From: Larkinella soli
GTDB taxonomy: Bacteria > Bacteroidota > Bacteroidia > Cytophagales > Spirosomataceae
Reading direction: 5' to 3'
DNA: 64,000 nt
NCBI RefSeq assembly: GCF_003703975.1
Contig: NZ_QTJY01000001.1
Coordinates: 930,001-994,000 of the forward strand
The translations under genes were made by a program, and so were the position numbers. Of this stretch, positions 1 to 9,300 are shown in pieces (the stretch's first letter is position 1; each line of letters starts with the position of its first letter). Under the pieces are notes generated by a model, which worked only from the letters and a program-made list of their open reading frames with translations, had not been told where the DNA came from and ran no database searches.

Positions 1-2022
1 CGTAAAGATTTTGTCGACCAGCCCGATTTCGGCTTCCGAAGCCGGCACGAAGCTGCCCGTCTGCGCCATCAGCACGATGAGGGCGGTCTGGCGGAGGAGC
101 GCGGATTTTCCGGCCATGTTCGGCCCGGTAATGATGATGATCTGCTGCGTCTCGTCGTCCAGGTAAATGTCGTTCGGGACGTAGGGCTCGCCGGGCGGCA
201 GCTGCTGCTCGATCACCGGGTGCCGGCCGTCTTTGATCTGAAGGATTTTGGAGTTCGTAATCGTCGGCTTGACATACCGGTTTTTCTCCGCCACCCGGGC
301 GAAGGAGGCCAGCACGTCGAGGACGGAAACCACCCGGGCGTTCTGCTGAATCTGGGTAACATACTCACCGGCCGCCAGCATCAGGTCGTTAAACATCCGC
401 TGCTCGATACTGAAAATCTGCTCTTCGGCGTTCAGGATCTTATCTTCGTATTCCTTCAGTTCCGGCGTGATATAGCGTTCGGCGTTGACGAGCGTCTGTT
501 TCCGGATCCAGTCGTCCGGCACCCGGCTTTTGTGCGCGTTCGACACCTCCAGATAATACCCAAACACCTTGTTGTAGGCCACTTTGAGCGAAGAGATGCC
601 GGTGCGCTGGATTTCCCGGTTCTGCAGCTGCACGAGATAATCCTTGCCGGTATAGGCCAAAGCGTGCAGTTCGTCAAGCTGGGGGTCCACCCCGCTTTTG
701 ATCATTCCGCCCTGATTGGTCACCACCGGCACCTCCTCCTTCAGTTCGGCCTCGATCTTGTCGAGCAGAAAGGTGCAGGGATTCAGTTGATCGGCGTATT
801 TTTTCAGGGAAGAGGTCAGAGGCTGGCGGCTGAGGGCAGTCAGCAACTGCTCCTTGATCGGCAGGATGTGGCCCAGCGACCGCTTGAGCTGCACCATCTC
901 GCGGGGCGAAATCCGGCGCACGGCCACCTTGGAAATCATCCGCTCCAGGTCGCCGATCTGTTTGAGGTGCTGTCCCAGCAGATCGAGCAGGTCCGGGTCT
1001 TCCTTCAGAAGTTCGACGGTGTTCAGGCGCTCCTCGATCAGCGATTTGTCCTTCAGCGGCAGCATAAGCCACTTCCGCAGCAGCCTCGCTCCCATCGGCG
1101 TCACGGTCTGGTCAAGCACCTGAATGAGTGGAATACCGCCTTCCTGCTGGGCCGCGACCAGCTCCAGGTTGCGGATGGTAAAGCGGTCGAGCCAGACGTA
1201 TTTATCTTCCTCCAGCCGGGTCAGCCGCAGGATATGGGCCACTTCCCGGTGTTCCGTTTCATGGAGGTAGTGCAGAATGACCCCGGCCGCCACGATACCG
1301 TCCTGAAGGGTTTCCACCCCGAAGCCTTTCAGCGAACTCGTCTGAAAATGCCGCGTCAGGAGCGGATAGGCGAAGTCGTAGGTAAAGGCCCAGTCTTCGA
1401 GCGTAAACGAATGGAATTTATCCCCGAAAGCTTCGGCAAACTCCTTCCGGTTCCGTTTGCAGTACAGCACCTCCGAGGGATTGAAGCTTTGCAGCAGTTT
1501 ATCGATATAGGCGGCATTGCCCTGCGAGGTCAGAAACTCTCCGGTCGAAACATCCAGAAAGGCAATCCCGAACCGGTCTTCCGAACCGCCTTTGGCAAAA
1601 TGGACCGCTGCGAGGTAGTTGTTGCGCCGGGTGTCCAGCACGTTGTCGTTGAACGACACGCCGGGCGTCACAAGTTCGGTAACCCCCCGCTTGACGATGC
1701 CTTTGGCCATGGCCGGATCTTCAAGCTGGTCGCAGATGGCGACGCGCTCGCCCGCCCGCACGAGCTTGGGCAGATAGGTATCCAGCGAGTGGTGCGGAAA
1801 ACCGGCCAGTTCCTCCTGCGCCCCGCCGTTGTTGCGCTTCGTCAGCACGATGCCCAGAATGCGGCTGGCCTTGACGGCGTCCTCCCCGAAGGTTTCATAG
1901 AAGTCTCCGACACGGAACAGCAGGATCGCACCGGGGTATTTGGCTTTAATATGATTGTATTGCCGGTTCAGGGGCGTTTCCTTCGTATTTTTTGTGGGTT
2001 TTGTCTGTGTCGCCTGTGCCAT
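1..2022 (-). CDS. mutS: DNA mismatch repair ATPase MutS (partial, C-terminus beyond window)
   Basis: MutS recognises mispaired bases and starts mismatch repair as an ATP-driven clamp. The visible 674 codons start at ATG 2022 with MAQATQTKPT, followed by the mismatch-binding domain. The Phe-x-Glu mispair motif is visible in the first 50 residues (LLFRVGDFYETFGEDA), followed by the core/lever and clamp domains. The Walker A loop GPNMAGKS lies near residue 635. The reading frame is still open at base 1, after LVDKIFT, so Walker B and the dimerisation tail lie outside the window. It is divergent from the RNA methyltransferase at 2113 with 90 bp between. A 624-codon open frame on the other strand is a shadow. 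Confidence 0.97.
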   Translation of the reverse strand, partial: MAQATQTKPTKNTKETPLNRQYNHIKAKYPGAILLFRVGDFYETFGEDAVKASRILGIVLTKRNNGGAQEELAGFPHHSLDTYLPKLVRAGERVAICDQLEDPAMAKGIVKRGVTELVTPGVSFNDNVLDTRRNNYLAAVHFAKGGSEDRFGIAFLDVSTGEFLTSQGNAAYIDKLLQSFNPSEVLYCKRNRKEFAEAFGDKFHSFTLEDWAFTYDFAYPLLTRHFQTSSLKGFGVETLQDGIVAAGVILHYLHETEHREVAHILRLTRLEEDKYVWLDRFTIRNLELVAAQQEGGIPLIQVLDQTVTPMGARLLRKWLMLPLKDKSLIEERLNTVELLKEDPDLLDLLGQHLKQIGDLERMISKVAVRRISPREMVQLKRSLGHILPIKEQLLTALSRQPLTSSLKKYADQLNPCTFLLDKIEAELKEEVPVVTNQGGMIKSGVDPQLDELHALAYTGKDYLVQLQNREIQRTGISSLKVAYNKVFGYYLEVSNAHKSRVPDDWIRKQTLVNAERYITPELKEYEDKILNAEEQIFSIEQRMFNDLMLAAGEYVTQIQQNARVVSVLDVLASFARVAEKNRYVKPTITNSKILQIKDGRHPVIEQQLPPGEPYVPNDIYLDDETQQIIIITGPNMAGKSALLRQTALIVLMAQTGSFVPASEAEIGLVDKIFT

Positions 2023-2112
2023 CGAATCTACTTTTTCGCGGTAAATCACGATTTTTTCGCAGATTTGCCCGCGCCGGTCCGCCGGTCGAAATAAATTCAA
2101 AAATACCAAAAA

Positions 2113-2655
2113 ATGCCCAGAAAAGTAAGTGTCGACGAACTCAATCGCCTGTCCGTCGAAGCCTTCCGGCAAGCCCCGAAATACCCCTACTGCCTGATCC
2201 TGGACGATATACGCAGTCTGAACAACGTGGGCTCGGTGTTCCGGACGGCCGACGCCTTCCGGGCCGAAAAGCTTTATCTCTGCGGGATTACGGGAACCCC
2301 GCCCCATCGCGATATTACCAAGACCGCCCTGGGTGCCACCGAGTCCGTCGATTGGGAACACGTGCCGGACATCATCGGTCTGGTGGCCCGGCTTCGGGGT
2401 GAAGGCTGGCGGATCGCGGCCGTCGAGCAGGCGGAGGGCAGCGTGCTGCTTCAGCACTTTAAGCCCACGGCCGGGCAGAAAGTGGCTTTCGTGCTGGGGA
2501 ACGAGGTGAACGGGGTCCGGGACGAGGTGATTGCCCAGTCGGACGTCGTGCTGGAAATACCCCAATACGGAACCAAACATTCGCTCAACATCGCCGTCAG
2601 CACCGGAATCGTCTGCTGGGACTTTCTGCTCAAGCTCGGCCAAAACTTAACATGA
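2113..2655 (+). CDS. TrmH/SpoU-family RNA 2'-O-methyltransferase
   Basis: This is a SPOUT-fold, SAM-dependent RNA ribose methyltransferase of 180 residues. Motif 1 is visible as LNNVGSVFRTADAF, motif 2 as FVLGNEVNGV and motif 3 as EIPQYGTKHSLNIAVSTGI. Together these form the trefoil-knot SAM site. There is no N-terminal substrate-binding extension, so this is the short form common in Bacteroidota; tRNA or rRNA could be the target and the sequence does not decide which. ATG 2113 follows an AT-rich leader. The gene is divergent from mutS and is followed by an unrelated Lys-rich gene after 79 bp. Confidence 0.93.
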   Translation: MPRKVSVDELNRLSVEAFRQAPKYPYCLILDDIRSLNNVGSVFRTADAFRAEKLYLCGITGTPPHRDITKTALGATESVDWEHVPDIIGLVARLRGEGWRIAAVEQAEGSVLLQHFKPTAGQKVAFVLGNEVNGVRDEVIAQSDVVLEIPQYGTKHSLNIAVSTGIVCWDFLLKLGQNLT

Positions 2656-2734
2656 CGTTTTTGTAATTCCGGTTTTTTGGCTGTTGATTGCAGCCGTTCA
2701 GGTATTCAGGCATTCCTAATTAACTTTTTCCATC

Positions 2735-3277
2735 ATGAAGACGAAAAAGAAATCACTGGCCAATGAGATCGCCGGCTCGATCGAGTCGAAGCTGAGCGAG
2801 GCCGGGGAGCAGTCCAAAAAGGTAAAAAAAGCCATTGTGAAGTCAGCGGAAAAGCTGGCGGATAAAATCGGCAAACTCTTTAAGAAAGAAGAGGATAAAC
2901 AGAAGAAGCAAACGGCGAAGGCGAAGAAGAAAGCGGATCAGAGAACGAAGAAAGACGCCAAAAAGGAAAAGAAAAATACCGGCAAGGCAGAGAAAAACGC
3001 GAAGCGGGCAGCGGCAAACGCCAAACCGGCCGCCGAACCGATGGTCAGCTCCGCTCCGATCACTCCGCCCTCGCCGATTCCGCCGAAACCGGCGTCCAAG
3101 CCCCCGGTCCCGGCTGCTCCGAAACCGGCCCCGACCCGCAGCCGGACCACCGGAACCACCCCGGCCCGGAAGCCGGCCGCCCCCCGGAAGGCCGACACGC
3201 CGGCGGCTCCGGCAACGACGCCCTCCGGCACCGTTCCGGCCGCCCCGACCGACCCGTCGGCTTCCACCGAAGCCTGA
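2735..3277 (+). CDS. Histone H1-like Lys/Ala/Pro-rich protein
   Basis: This 180-residue protein is highly basic and low in complexity. Residues 1-50 look amphipathic and could form a helix. Residues 50-95 are a lysine/alanine run with many KK pairs. Residues 100-180 are rich in Pro, Ala and Thr with repeated KPA/APK-like units. The composition resembles bacterial histone H1-like proteins (Hc1 type), so a DNA- or RNA-binding or nucleoid role is plausible, but no specific domain is visible. A clear terminator follows at 3312. Codon use agrees with a real gene in spite of the low complexity. Confidence 0.75.
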   Translation: MKTKKKSLANEIAGSIESKLSEAGEQSKKVKKAIVKSAEKLADKIGKLFKKEEDKQKKQTAKAKKKADQRTKKDAKKEKKNTGKAEKNAKRAAANAKPAAEPMVSSAPITPPSPIPPKPASKPPVPAAPKPAPTRSRTTGTTPARKPAAPRKADTPAAPATTPSGTVPAAPTDPSASTEA

Positions 3278-3716
3278 AACCGGCCCGGCGACATTCTGGT
3301 AAATTATTTCTGCGCAGGTCTAACTACCTGCGCTTTATTTTTATTTCAACTTTCCGGTAAAATCCGGGAAGGTTCTGCCGTATTTCCGCAATTTAAGCAC
3401 TTTTTATACTATTCCGGTTTCCGGAAATGTCTGTTAACCAGATTAAAATTCACCGTAACGGCTTGATATATTGATAAATATTCTATTAATTAGCTGACTA
3501 TATCTTCACAATACCGTCTGATAAAATTTCACCTCCACGCTATTCTGAAACCTTAAAAGCAAATCAATGGAATGGAGGGGACTATGATGATGTGTTTTAC
3601 TCAAGTAGGTTTACTGGCTATCCGAAAAAAAAATTATCCTACACGGCTGACTTTTAGACAAGTAATACGTCAAAACGATGTAAGGTCCATCAATCCGATC
3701 TAATTTGGTGTTGTTT
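3278..3716. other. Intergenic region, 439 bp, AT-rich
   Basis: Apart from the terminator at 3312, this stretch holds a short palindrome (ttccgg ttt ccggaa, 3412-3426) and an AT-rich block around 3460-3520. I see no open frame with coding character. The sequence before the kinase start has a weak -7-like TAATTTG at 3701. A cis-regulatory role for the histidine kinase gene is possible but not shown. Confidence 0.5.
3312..3340 (+). terminator. Intrinsic terminator after the H1-like gene
   Basis: A perfect 8-bp stem (gcgcaggt / acctgcgc, 3312-3319 and 3326-3333) with a 6-nt loop is followed by a T-rich tract. Confidence 0.8.
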
Positions 3717-5024
3717 ATGTCGCGACTGACTTCCCGTGTATTGATTGTATTCTCCGTTCTATCGATTATGGGCATTATCTGCACCCAGGTGTATTGGGTG
3801 CGAAAGGCTTATGAGCTTCGGGAACGTCAGTTTCTGCAATCCGTCACGAAAGCGCTGACCAAAGCCGCCCACGATATTGCCCGAACCGAAAAGGGCATAC
3901 CGCTTGGAGTGCAGGTCATCCCGCTTTCTCCTTCCTATTTCCTGGTGAATCTGGATGCCCCGATCGATTCCCGGAAGCTTGATTTCTACCTCGGCGCCCA
4001 CCTCCAGATCCAGCAGATTCTGGCGGGCTACGAATACGGGGTCTATGATGAATCCAACGGCGAAATCATTTACAGCCAGTCGCCCGACGCATCCGTCCGC
4101 CCCCCCGGCGAACGGTTAGGTTTTGCCGTTCGGTCACCCTATTATTTTGTGGTTCGCTTTCCCGATCAGGTCCAGTATCTGACCCAGCAGCTCGACAACT
4201 GGATCCTGGCTTCGCTGATCGTTCTCCTGATCACTTCCTATTTCAGCTACCTTCTCTACCAGACCCTGAACCAGAAACGCAGGACGGAAGACCAGCGGGA
4301 ATTCATCAACAACATGACCCATGAGTTCCAGACGCCGATTTCGTCCATCAAACTGGCTACCGACGTCCTCTCCTCCCCCCGCATCATCGACCAGCCCGAC
4401 CGGATGTTCAAATACGTCCGGATGGTTCAGGAAGAAACCCAGCGACTTCAGCATCAGGTGGAAACGGTGCTGACGGTGGCGCGTTCGGAAAAGGGAACGT
4501 TTCAGCTGCACCCCGAAACCGTCGACCTGCACGAACTGCTCGCCAATATCGCCGACCGGCACGGCGACTACCTGCGGCTCGATCTCCAGGCCCGCTTTCC
4601 GGTCATTCAGGCCGACCGGCTGCACCTGACCAACGTCATTTCGAACCTGCTGGACAACGCCGTCAAATACTCCCCGAACGATCCGAAGATCCGGCTGATC
4701 AGCCGGACCGAATCGGGCCAGCTCGTTTTGATGGTGAAAGACAACGGCATCGGCATTTCACCGGAACACCAGCCCTACATCTTCAACGCTTTTTACCGGG
4801 CGCCGGGCGTCAATGCCCACAGCGTCAAGGGCTTCGGGCTGGGCCTGAGCTACGTCCAGAAGATCGTCAAGGCGCACCGCTGGAAACTTGAACTGTTCAG
4901 TGCGCCGGGCCGGGGCAGTTCCTTCTGCATCCGCATCCCGCAACCCGCCCTCCAGCCGGAAAAGTCGTCGCGCTTCTGGTTTCTCAGCCGGCTCGGCCGG
5001 GAGCCGGTCCTGGAACAATCCTGA
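3717..5024 (+). CDS. Membrane sensor histidine kinase
   Basis: This is a two-component sensor kinase. It has an N-terminal membrane helix (about residues 8-27), an extracytoplasmic sensor segment of about 120 residues, a second helix (about 165-185), then HisKA and HATPase domains. The phosphoacceptor is His202 in THEFQTP. The N box is NLLDNAVKYS, G1 is DNGIGIS and G2 is GFGLGLSYV, so the kinase looks intact. ATG 3717 is preferred over a TTG 12 bases upstream. No response regulator is adjacent; the one at 57861 is far away. It converges on the small gene at 5028 with only 3 bp between. Confidence 0.95.
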   Translation: MSRLTSRVLIVFSVLSIMGIICTQVYWVRKAYELRERQFLQSVTKALTKAAHDIARTEKGIPLGVQVIPLSPSYFLVNLDAPIDSRKLDFYLGAHLQIQQILAGYEYGVYDESNGEIIYSQSPDASVRPPGERLGFAVRSPYYFVVRFPDQVQYLTQQLDNWILASLIVLLITSYFSYLLYQTLNQKRRTEDQREFINNMTHEFQTPISSIKLATDVLSSPRIIDQPDRMFKYVRMVQEETQRLQHQVETVLTVARSEKGTFQLHPETVDLHELLANIADRHGDYLRLDLQARFPVIQADRLHLTNVISNLLDNAVKYSPNDPKIRLISRTESGQLVLMVKDNGIGISPEHQPYIFNAFYRAPGVNAHSVKGFGLGLSYVQKIVKAHRWKLELFSAPGRGSSFCIRIPQPALQPEKSSRFWFLSRLGREPVLEQS

Positions 5025-5027
5025 GGC

Positions 5028-5249
5028 TTACGGCAGAATCTCGCAGTGAAAACCGGAGGACGTTACCAGTTCGATCACCTCTTCCGGACGCACCTCGGCC
5101 GCTTCCACCCGAAGCACCCGGTCGCAGTCCTCGGCGTCCAGATTGATGCGGCTTTCCGGGAAATGCCGGCGCAGTTTTCCAACCAGCCATTTCGACTGAT
5201 CCTTCTCCCCGACGTTCGTTTTGAATACCTCGACCATAGTAGGGCGCAT
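5028..5249 (-). CDS. Small hypothetical protein, HMA-like fold suggested
   Basis: A 73-residue protein with alternating hydrophobic strands and helices. The pattern resembles ferredoxin-like, heavy-metal-associated-type folds (VEVFKTNV start, LDAEDCDRVLRVE in the middle), but no CxxC metal site is present; the cysteines are single. I do not recognise a named family. It ends 3 bp from the end of the histidine kinase gene and its start faces the GlxA-type regulator. The role is unknown. Confidence 0.7.
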   Translation of the reverse strand: MRPTMVEVFKTNVGEKDQSKWLVGKLRRHFPESRINLDAEDCDRVLRVEAAEVRPEEVIELVTSSGFHCEILP

Positions 5250-5317
5250 GGATTGATTCCCCCAAATTTACCATCCTTCCGGCCTTTTTTCCGGTGCGAA
5301 TGCGACAATCTGAGGGG

Positions 5318-5348
5318 TTGATCACGACACCGGATTTCGTTATATTTG
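5318..5348 (+). promoter_or_regulatory. Bacteroidota-type promoter of the GlxA-like regulator
   Basis: A -33 TTG at 5318-5320 lies 20 bp from a perfect -7 box TATATTTG at 5341-5348. The start codon at 5353 is only 4 bases downstream of the -7 box, so the message would be leaderless. Confidence 0.6.
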
Positions 5349-5352
5349 GCCT

Positions 5353-6336
5353 ATGAAGCATATCTCGATCCTGGTTCCGAAAGGGGCCATTCTCGGCAGT
5401 ATCGAAGGCCCTCGCCAGGTGTTGACAGAGGTAAACAAGTTTCTGAAAAGTACGGGCCGGCCGGCGCTGTTCAAGGTTCAGCTGGTCGGCCTCACGGAAG
5501 AGGTTCCGGTCTGCGGTGGCAAATACACGGTGTTTACCGATGCCGTCGTTTCGGATATTCAGAAAACCGACCTGACCATCATTCCCGCCCTCGACGGCGA
5601 CATGGTCAAAATTATCGAATCCAACCGCGACTTTCTTCCCTGGATCGTGGATCAGTATAAAGCCGGGGCCGAAGTTGCCAGCCTGTGCGTCGGGGCCTTT
5701 CTGCTGGCCTCTACCGGCCTGATCTCCGGCCGCAAATGCGCCACCCACTGGATGGCCGCCAACGATTTCCGCCGGATGTTTCCCGACGTCAACCTGGTGG
5801 AAGACCGGATCATCACCGACGAAAACGGTATTTACTCCAGCGGGGGTGCTTTCTCCTACCTCAACCTGATCCTCTATCTGGTTGAAAAATACGCCGGGCG
5901 GGATGTGGCGATCTTTTGCTCCAAAGCCTTTCAGATCGACATCCAGCGCGACAGCCAGTCGCCCTTTATCGTCTTCAAGGGGCAGAAGGAACACGAGGAC
6001 GAACCGATCAAAAAAGCCCAGGATTACATCGAACAGAACTTTCAGGACCGCATCACCGTCGACCAGCTGGCCGAATTGCTGGCCCTGAGCCGCCGAAACC
6101 TCGAACGGCGGTTTAAAAAAGCGACCGCCAATACGGTGGTGGAGTATATCCAGCGGGTCAAGATCGAAGCCGCCAAGATGAGCCTGGAAACCTCCCGGGA
6201 AACCGTCAACGAAGTGATGTACAACGTCGGCTATTCCGATACGAAAGCCTTCCGGACGACTTTCAAACGCATTACCGGCCTGTCCCCGGTCGATTACCGT
6301 AACAAGTATTACCGCGAACGACCGAGCCTGAACTAA
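5353..6336 (+). CDS. GlxA-family AraC-type transcriptional regulator
   Basis: This 327-residue protein joins an N-terminal DJ-1/PfpI (class I glutamine amidotransferase-like) sensor domain (about 1-190) to a C-terminal AraC helix-turn-helix pair (about 215-320). Cys112 sits at the nucleophile-elbow position (ASLCVGAFLLAS). The DNA-binding part shows LSRRNLERRFKKATANT and the second-helix signature GYSDTKAFRTTFKRITGLSPVDYR. The ligand is unknown. The start is the family-typical MKHISILVPKGA. A long inverted repeat at 6341 ends the transcript. Confidence 0.92.
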   Translation: MKHISILVPKGAILGSIEGPRQVLTEVNKFLKSTGRPALFKVQLVGLTEEVPVCGGKYTVFTDAVVSDIQKTDLTIIPALDGDMVKIIESNRDFLPWIVDQYKAGAEVASLCVGAFLLASTGLISGRKCATHWMAANDFRRMFPDVNLVEDRIITDENGIYSSGGAFSYLNLILYLVEKYAGRDVAIFCSKAFQIDIQRDSQSPFIVFKGQKEHEDEPIKKAQDYIEQNFQDRITVDQLAELLALSRRNLERRFKKATANTVVEYIQRVKIEAAKMSLETSRETVNEVMYNVGYSDTKAFRTTFKRITGLSPVDYRNKYYRERPSLN

Positions 6337-6340
6337 GCAC

Positions 6341-6390
6341 CATACAAAAGCAAAGAGGAGCCGGTTTCGGCTCCTCTTTGCTTTTGTATG
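6341..6390. terminator. Bidirectional terminator, 23-bp perfect stem
   Basis: An inverted repeat with arms 6341-6363 and 6368-6390 and a 4-nt loop lies between two convergent genes. The stem has a GC-rich core and A/T-rich flanks, so it can end transcription in both directions. Confidence 0.88.
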
Positions 6391-6399
6391 CCCGGCGGC

Positions 6400-9300
6400 T
6401 TATTTGGCCGCCGCTTTGGCATCTGTCGCGGCTTTGACCCGCATGATGCCGTTCATGATCCGCCAGTGGCCGGGGAACGTGCAGACGAACGGATAGTCGC
6501 CGGGCTGGGCCGGAGCCGTAAACTTCAGCCGGTAGGTCTGGTCCGGGTTGACGAGCGGGGATGCGGCCACGATCTGCGGAACCGAAGGCACATAATTGCG
6601 TTCCGCGCCGTCTTTAGCCGTGATCAGCTTGTCGGCGGCCGCCCCGATGATGTCGAGGGATTTCGGCTTGCCGATCACCACGTTATGCTGCATGGCGTCC
6701 GGGTTTTCAAAAACGATCTCCACCTGCTTTCCGGCCGTCACGGTAAACTCCTTCTTGTCGAATTGCAGCGCTTCCCGCACCGATTTCAGCCGGATGGTTT
6801 CCACGTTCGGATCGTTCGACTGGTCGGACGACTGGAGGCCCCAGGCCTGAAGCACACGACCCATACGGTCGCGGCCTTCGGTCGGGATTTCGTTCAGAAG
6901 ACCGGCAACGAACTGCTTGTCCGTATCGCGCAGGGTCGCTTTCCGGCGGGGATTCCAGCCGTCGGAAACGCCCTTCACGATGGCCGCACTTCCGGCCGGG
7001 TCGAGCTGCCGCGACATCCGAAGCAGCGAGATGACCGAATCCACCGGAGCCACCGCCATGTAGTTGCGGGTAGCCCGCTCCAGCACGAAGGCATTCATGC
7101 TCTGGGGAGGCCGGTAGGTCAGTTTGTGCGTAAACGCGTTGTTGCGCTCGTCGCCTTCCGCCAGCTGGTTATCCCGGTCGGTAACCACCGTAACCGAATA
7201 ATCGCCCGGCACCTCAAACATCACGTTGAAGTCCGTTGACCAGGGTCCGTTGTTCCCTTTCGAGATCGTAACGGTTTCGCCCGGCTTGATCCCCGCCGTG
7301 TGGGCCTGGCTGACGTATTCCAGCTTTCGTCCCTGGCCTTCGATCCGGAGCGCCAGCGGAACCGGCGTTCCTTCCGGCACCGCGGCCCCACCCTTATTGG
7401 TCACTTCCACAAAGATTTTGGCCCCTTCGCGAACATAGGGCGATCCCGGTTCCGTCCGCACTTTCGTGATCACCAGATCGGGTTTGTCACCGGCTGTGGA
7501 AGCCGTCGTGACCGCAGCCGTACCTCCGTGGTTCATGGCGGCATGATCGTGATTTCCGCTCATGGCCTGACCGGAAGCGGTTTTCGGCAGGGATGCGGCT
7601 TTGGCAACCGACTGCTTCAGGAAGGTCTGCATCAGTTTTCCGCCCTGGCTGGTCAGCACACAGGCGAAGGCGTCGGGCAGCCAGCGGTCGTTCAGTTCTT
7701 TGGCCTGGTCGAGACGGGTCAGCAGGGCTTTTTCCACCTCGGGCGACATCGGCATTTCGGAGAAGGCCAGCAGGGAGTTCAGCACGACCAGCGGTTCTTT
7801 GTCGTTCAGACTCCCGGCCTGAAGCAGGGCACCGGCCGAAGCCGCATTCCGGGGAAGTACCTGAACGGCCGTTTTCCGAACCCCGGCGCAGGCGTGTTTC
7901 AGCGCGGCCGTGGCTACCTGTACGGCATTGGCGTCGGAGCCTTCCAGTACGCCCAGACCTTTCAGCGTCCAGAGCGCGTGGATGGCGGCCGGGTTGATCC
8001 CGATCTCATCCAGCGACTGATCTTTCACCAGTTCGAGCAGTTGCGGAACCACGTCCGTATTGCCCCGTTCGACCAGCAGGCGCTGGGCCGTCTGGCGCCA
8101 GAACATATTCGAATTCTTCAGGGCAGCTACCAGTTCGGCGGGCCGGTCTTTGCTCAGGGAGAGCGGGGTATAGGCCGGTGCGTTCCTGTAGGCGACCCGG
8201 TAAATGCGGCCGTGCGTAAAGTCCCGCAGGTCGGTCTGGTACGCATTGCCGGGGCCGTTATCGGCACCCCTCGGCGTCGGGTTGTGCTGGATGATGAAAC
8301 TGTACCAGTCGACCACCCAGACGGCCCCGTCCGGTCCTACTTCGGCAAACACCGGTGCTACCCACTCGTCGGCCCCGGCCAGGAGGTTGAAGCCGAGCCC
8401 TTCGTTATCCTCGAAGTCGGTTCCTTTCTTCACCATGATGTTCTGGTGCAGGATATGGCCCGTCGGCTCCGATACGAAGGCCACCCGGTTCCAGTAGGGT
8501 TTCGGGAAAGCCCGGGCGGTATAGAAGTTATGCCCGGCAGCCGCCGTAAAACCGCCGAAGACGTCCACCTGCCGCACCTTGCCGGTGATGGGCTTCATGT
8601 CCTTGTGCGTATCGGTGCTGCGGCTTCCGGCGCCCTGGTTGCCGGGGAAATACCGGTGCGGAATCGCCAGGTACCAGCCGTGGGAGTTGTTGGCCGTCGA
8701 GCCGAACACGTCGCCGGTTTCGTTGAAGGCCAGCCCCCAGGTGTTGTTGGAGGTACTGGTCACGTATTCCAGCTTCGAGCCGTCGGGTTTAAACCGGAAA
8801 AAGCCCTGCCCGAACTTCACGCTGTCGGCCCCGATTTTCCCGGCAAAACCGGAATAGCCGACGCTGCCCCAGATCCAGTTGTCGAAGCCGTAGTGCAGGT
8901 TGGAAGGGCCGGCGTGCGTATCGAACGTGCCGAAACCCGAGAACAGGATTTTCTTCTCGTCCGCCTTGTCGTCGCCGTTCGTATCCTTGAGGTACAGCAT
9001 ATGCGGAGCCTGCGACACGATCAGCCCGCCGTTGTAAAAGACCATGCCGGTCGGAATGCTTAGCCCCTCGGCGAAGTTGGTAAACTTGTCGGCCTTACCG
9101 TCCTTGTTCGTGTCTTCGCAGATGACGATGTAGTCGCGGCCGCCTTCCGGTTTCCGCTCGTTCGGGTAGTCCTTGGTAATCAGCACATAAAGCCGCCCTT
9201 TTTCGTCCCAGGCCATTGCGATGGGGTGCATCACGTCGGGCTCGTGAGCGAACAGTTCGAGCGTGAAGTCGACCGGCACCTGAATGTGTTTGAGCGACTC

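Noticed and set aside
1-2022. MutS truncation as a possible pseudogene
   Set aside because: The frame is open to the first base of the window; the missing end lies outside.
220-2094. A 624-codon open frame on the plus strand opposite mutS
   Set aside because: MutS on the minus strand has clear motifs in order. The plus frame has no recognisable domain and exists because of high third-position GC.
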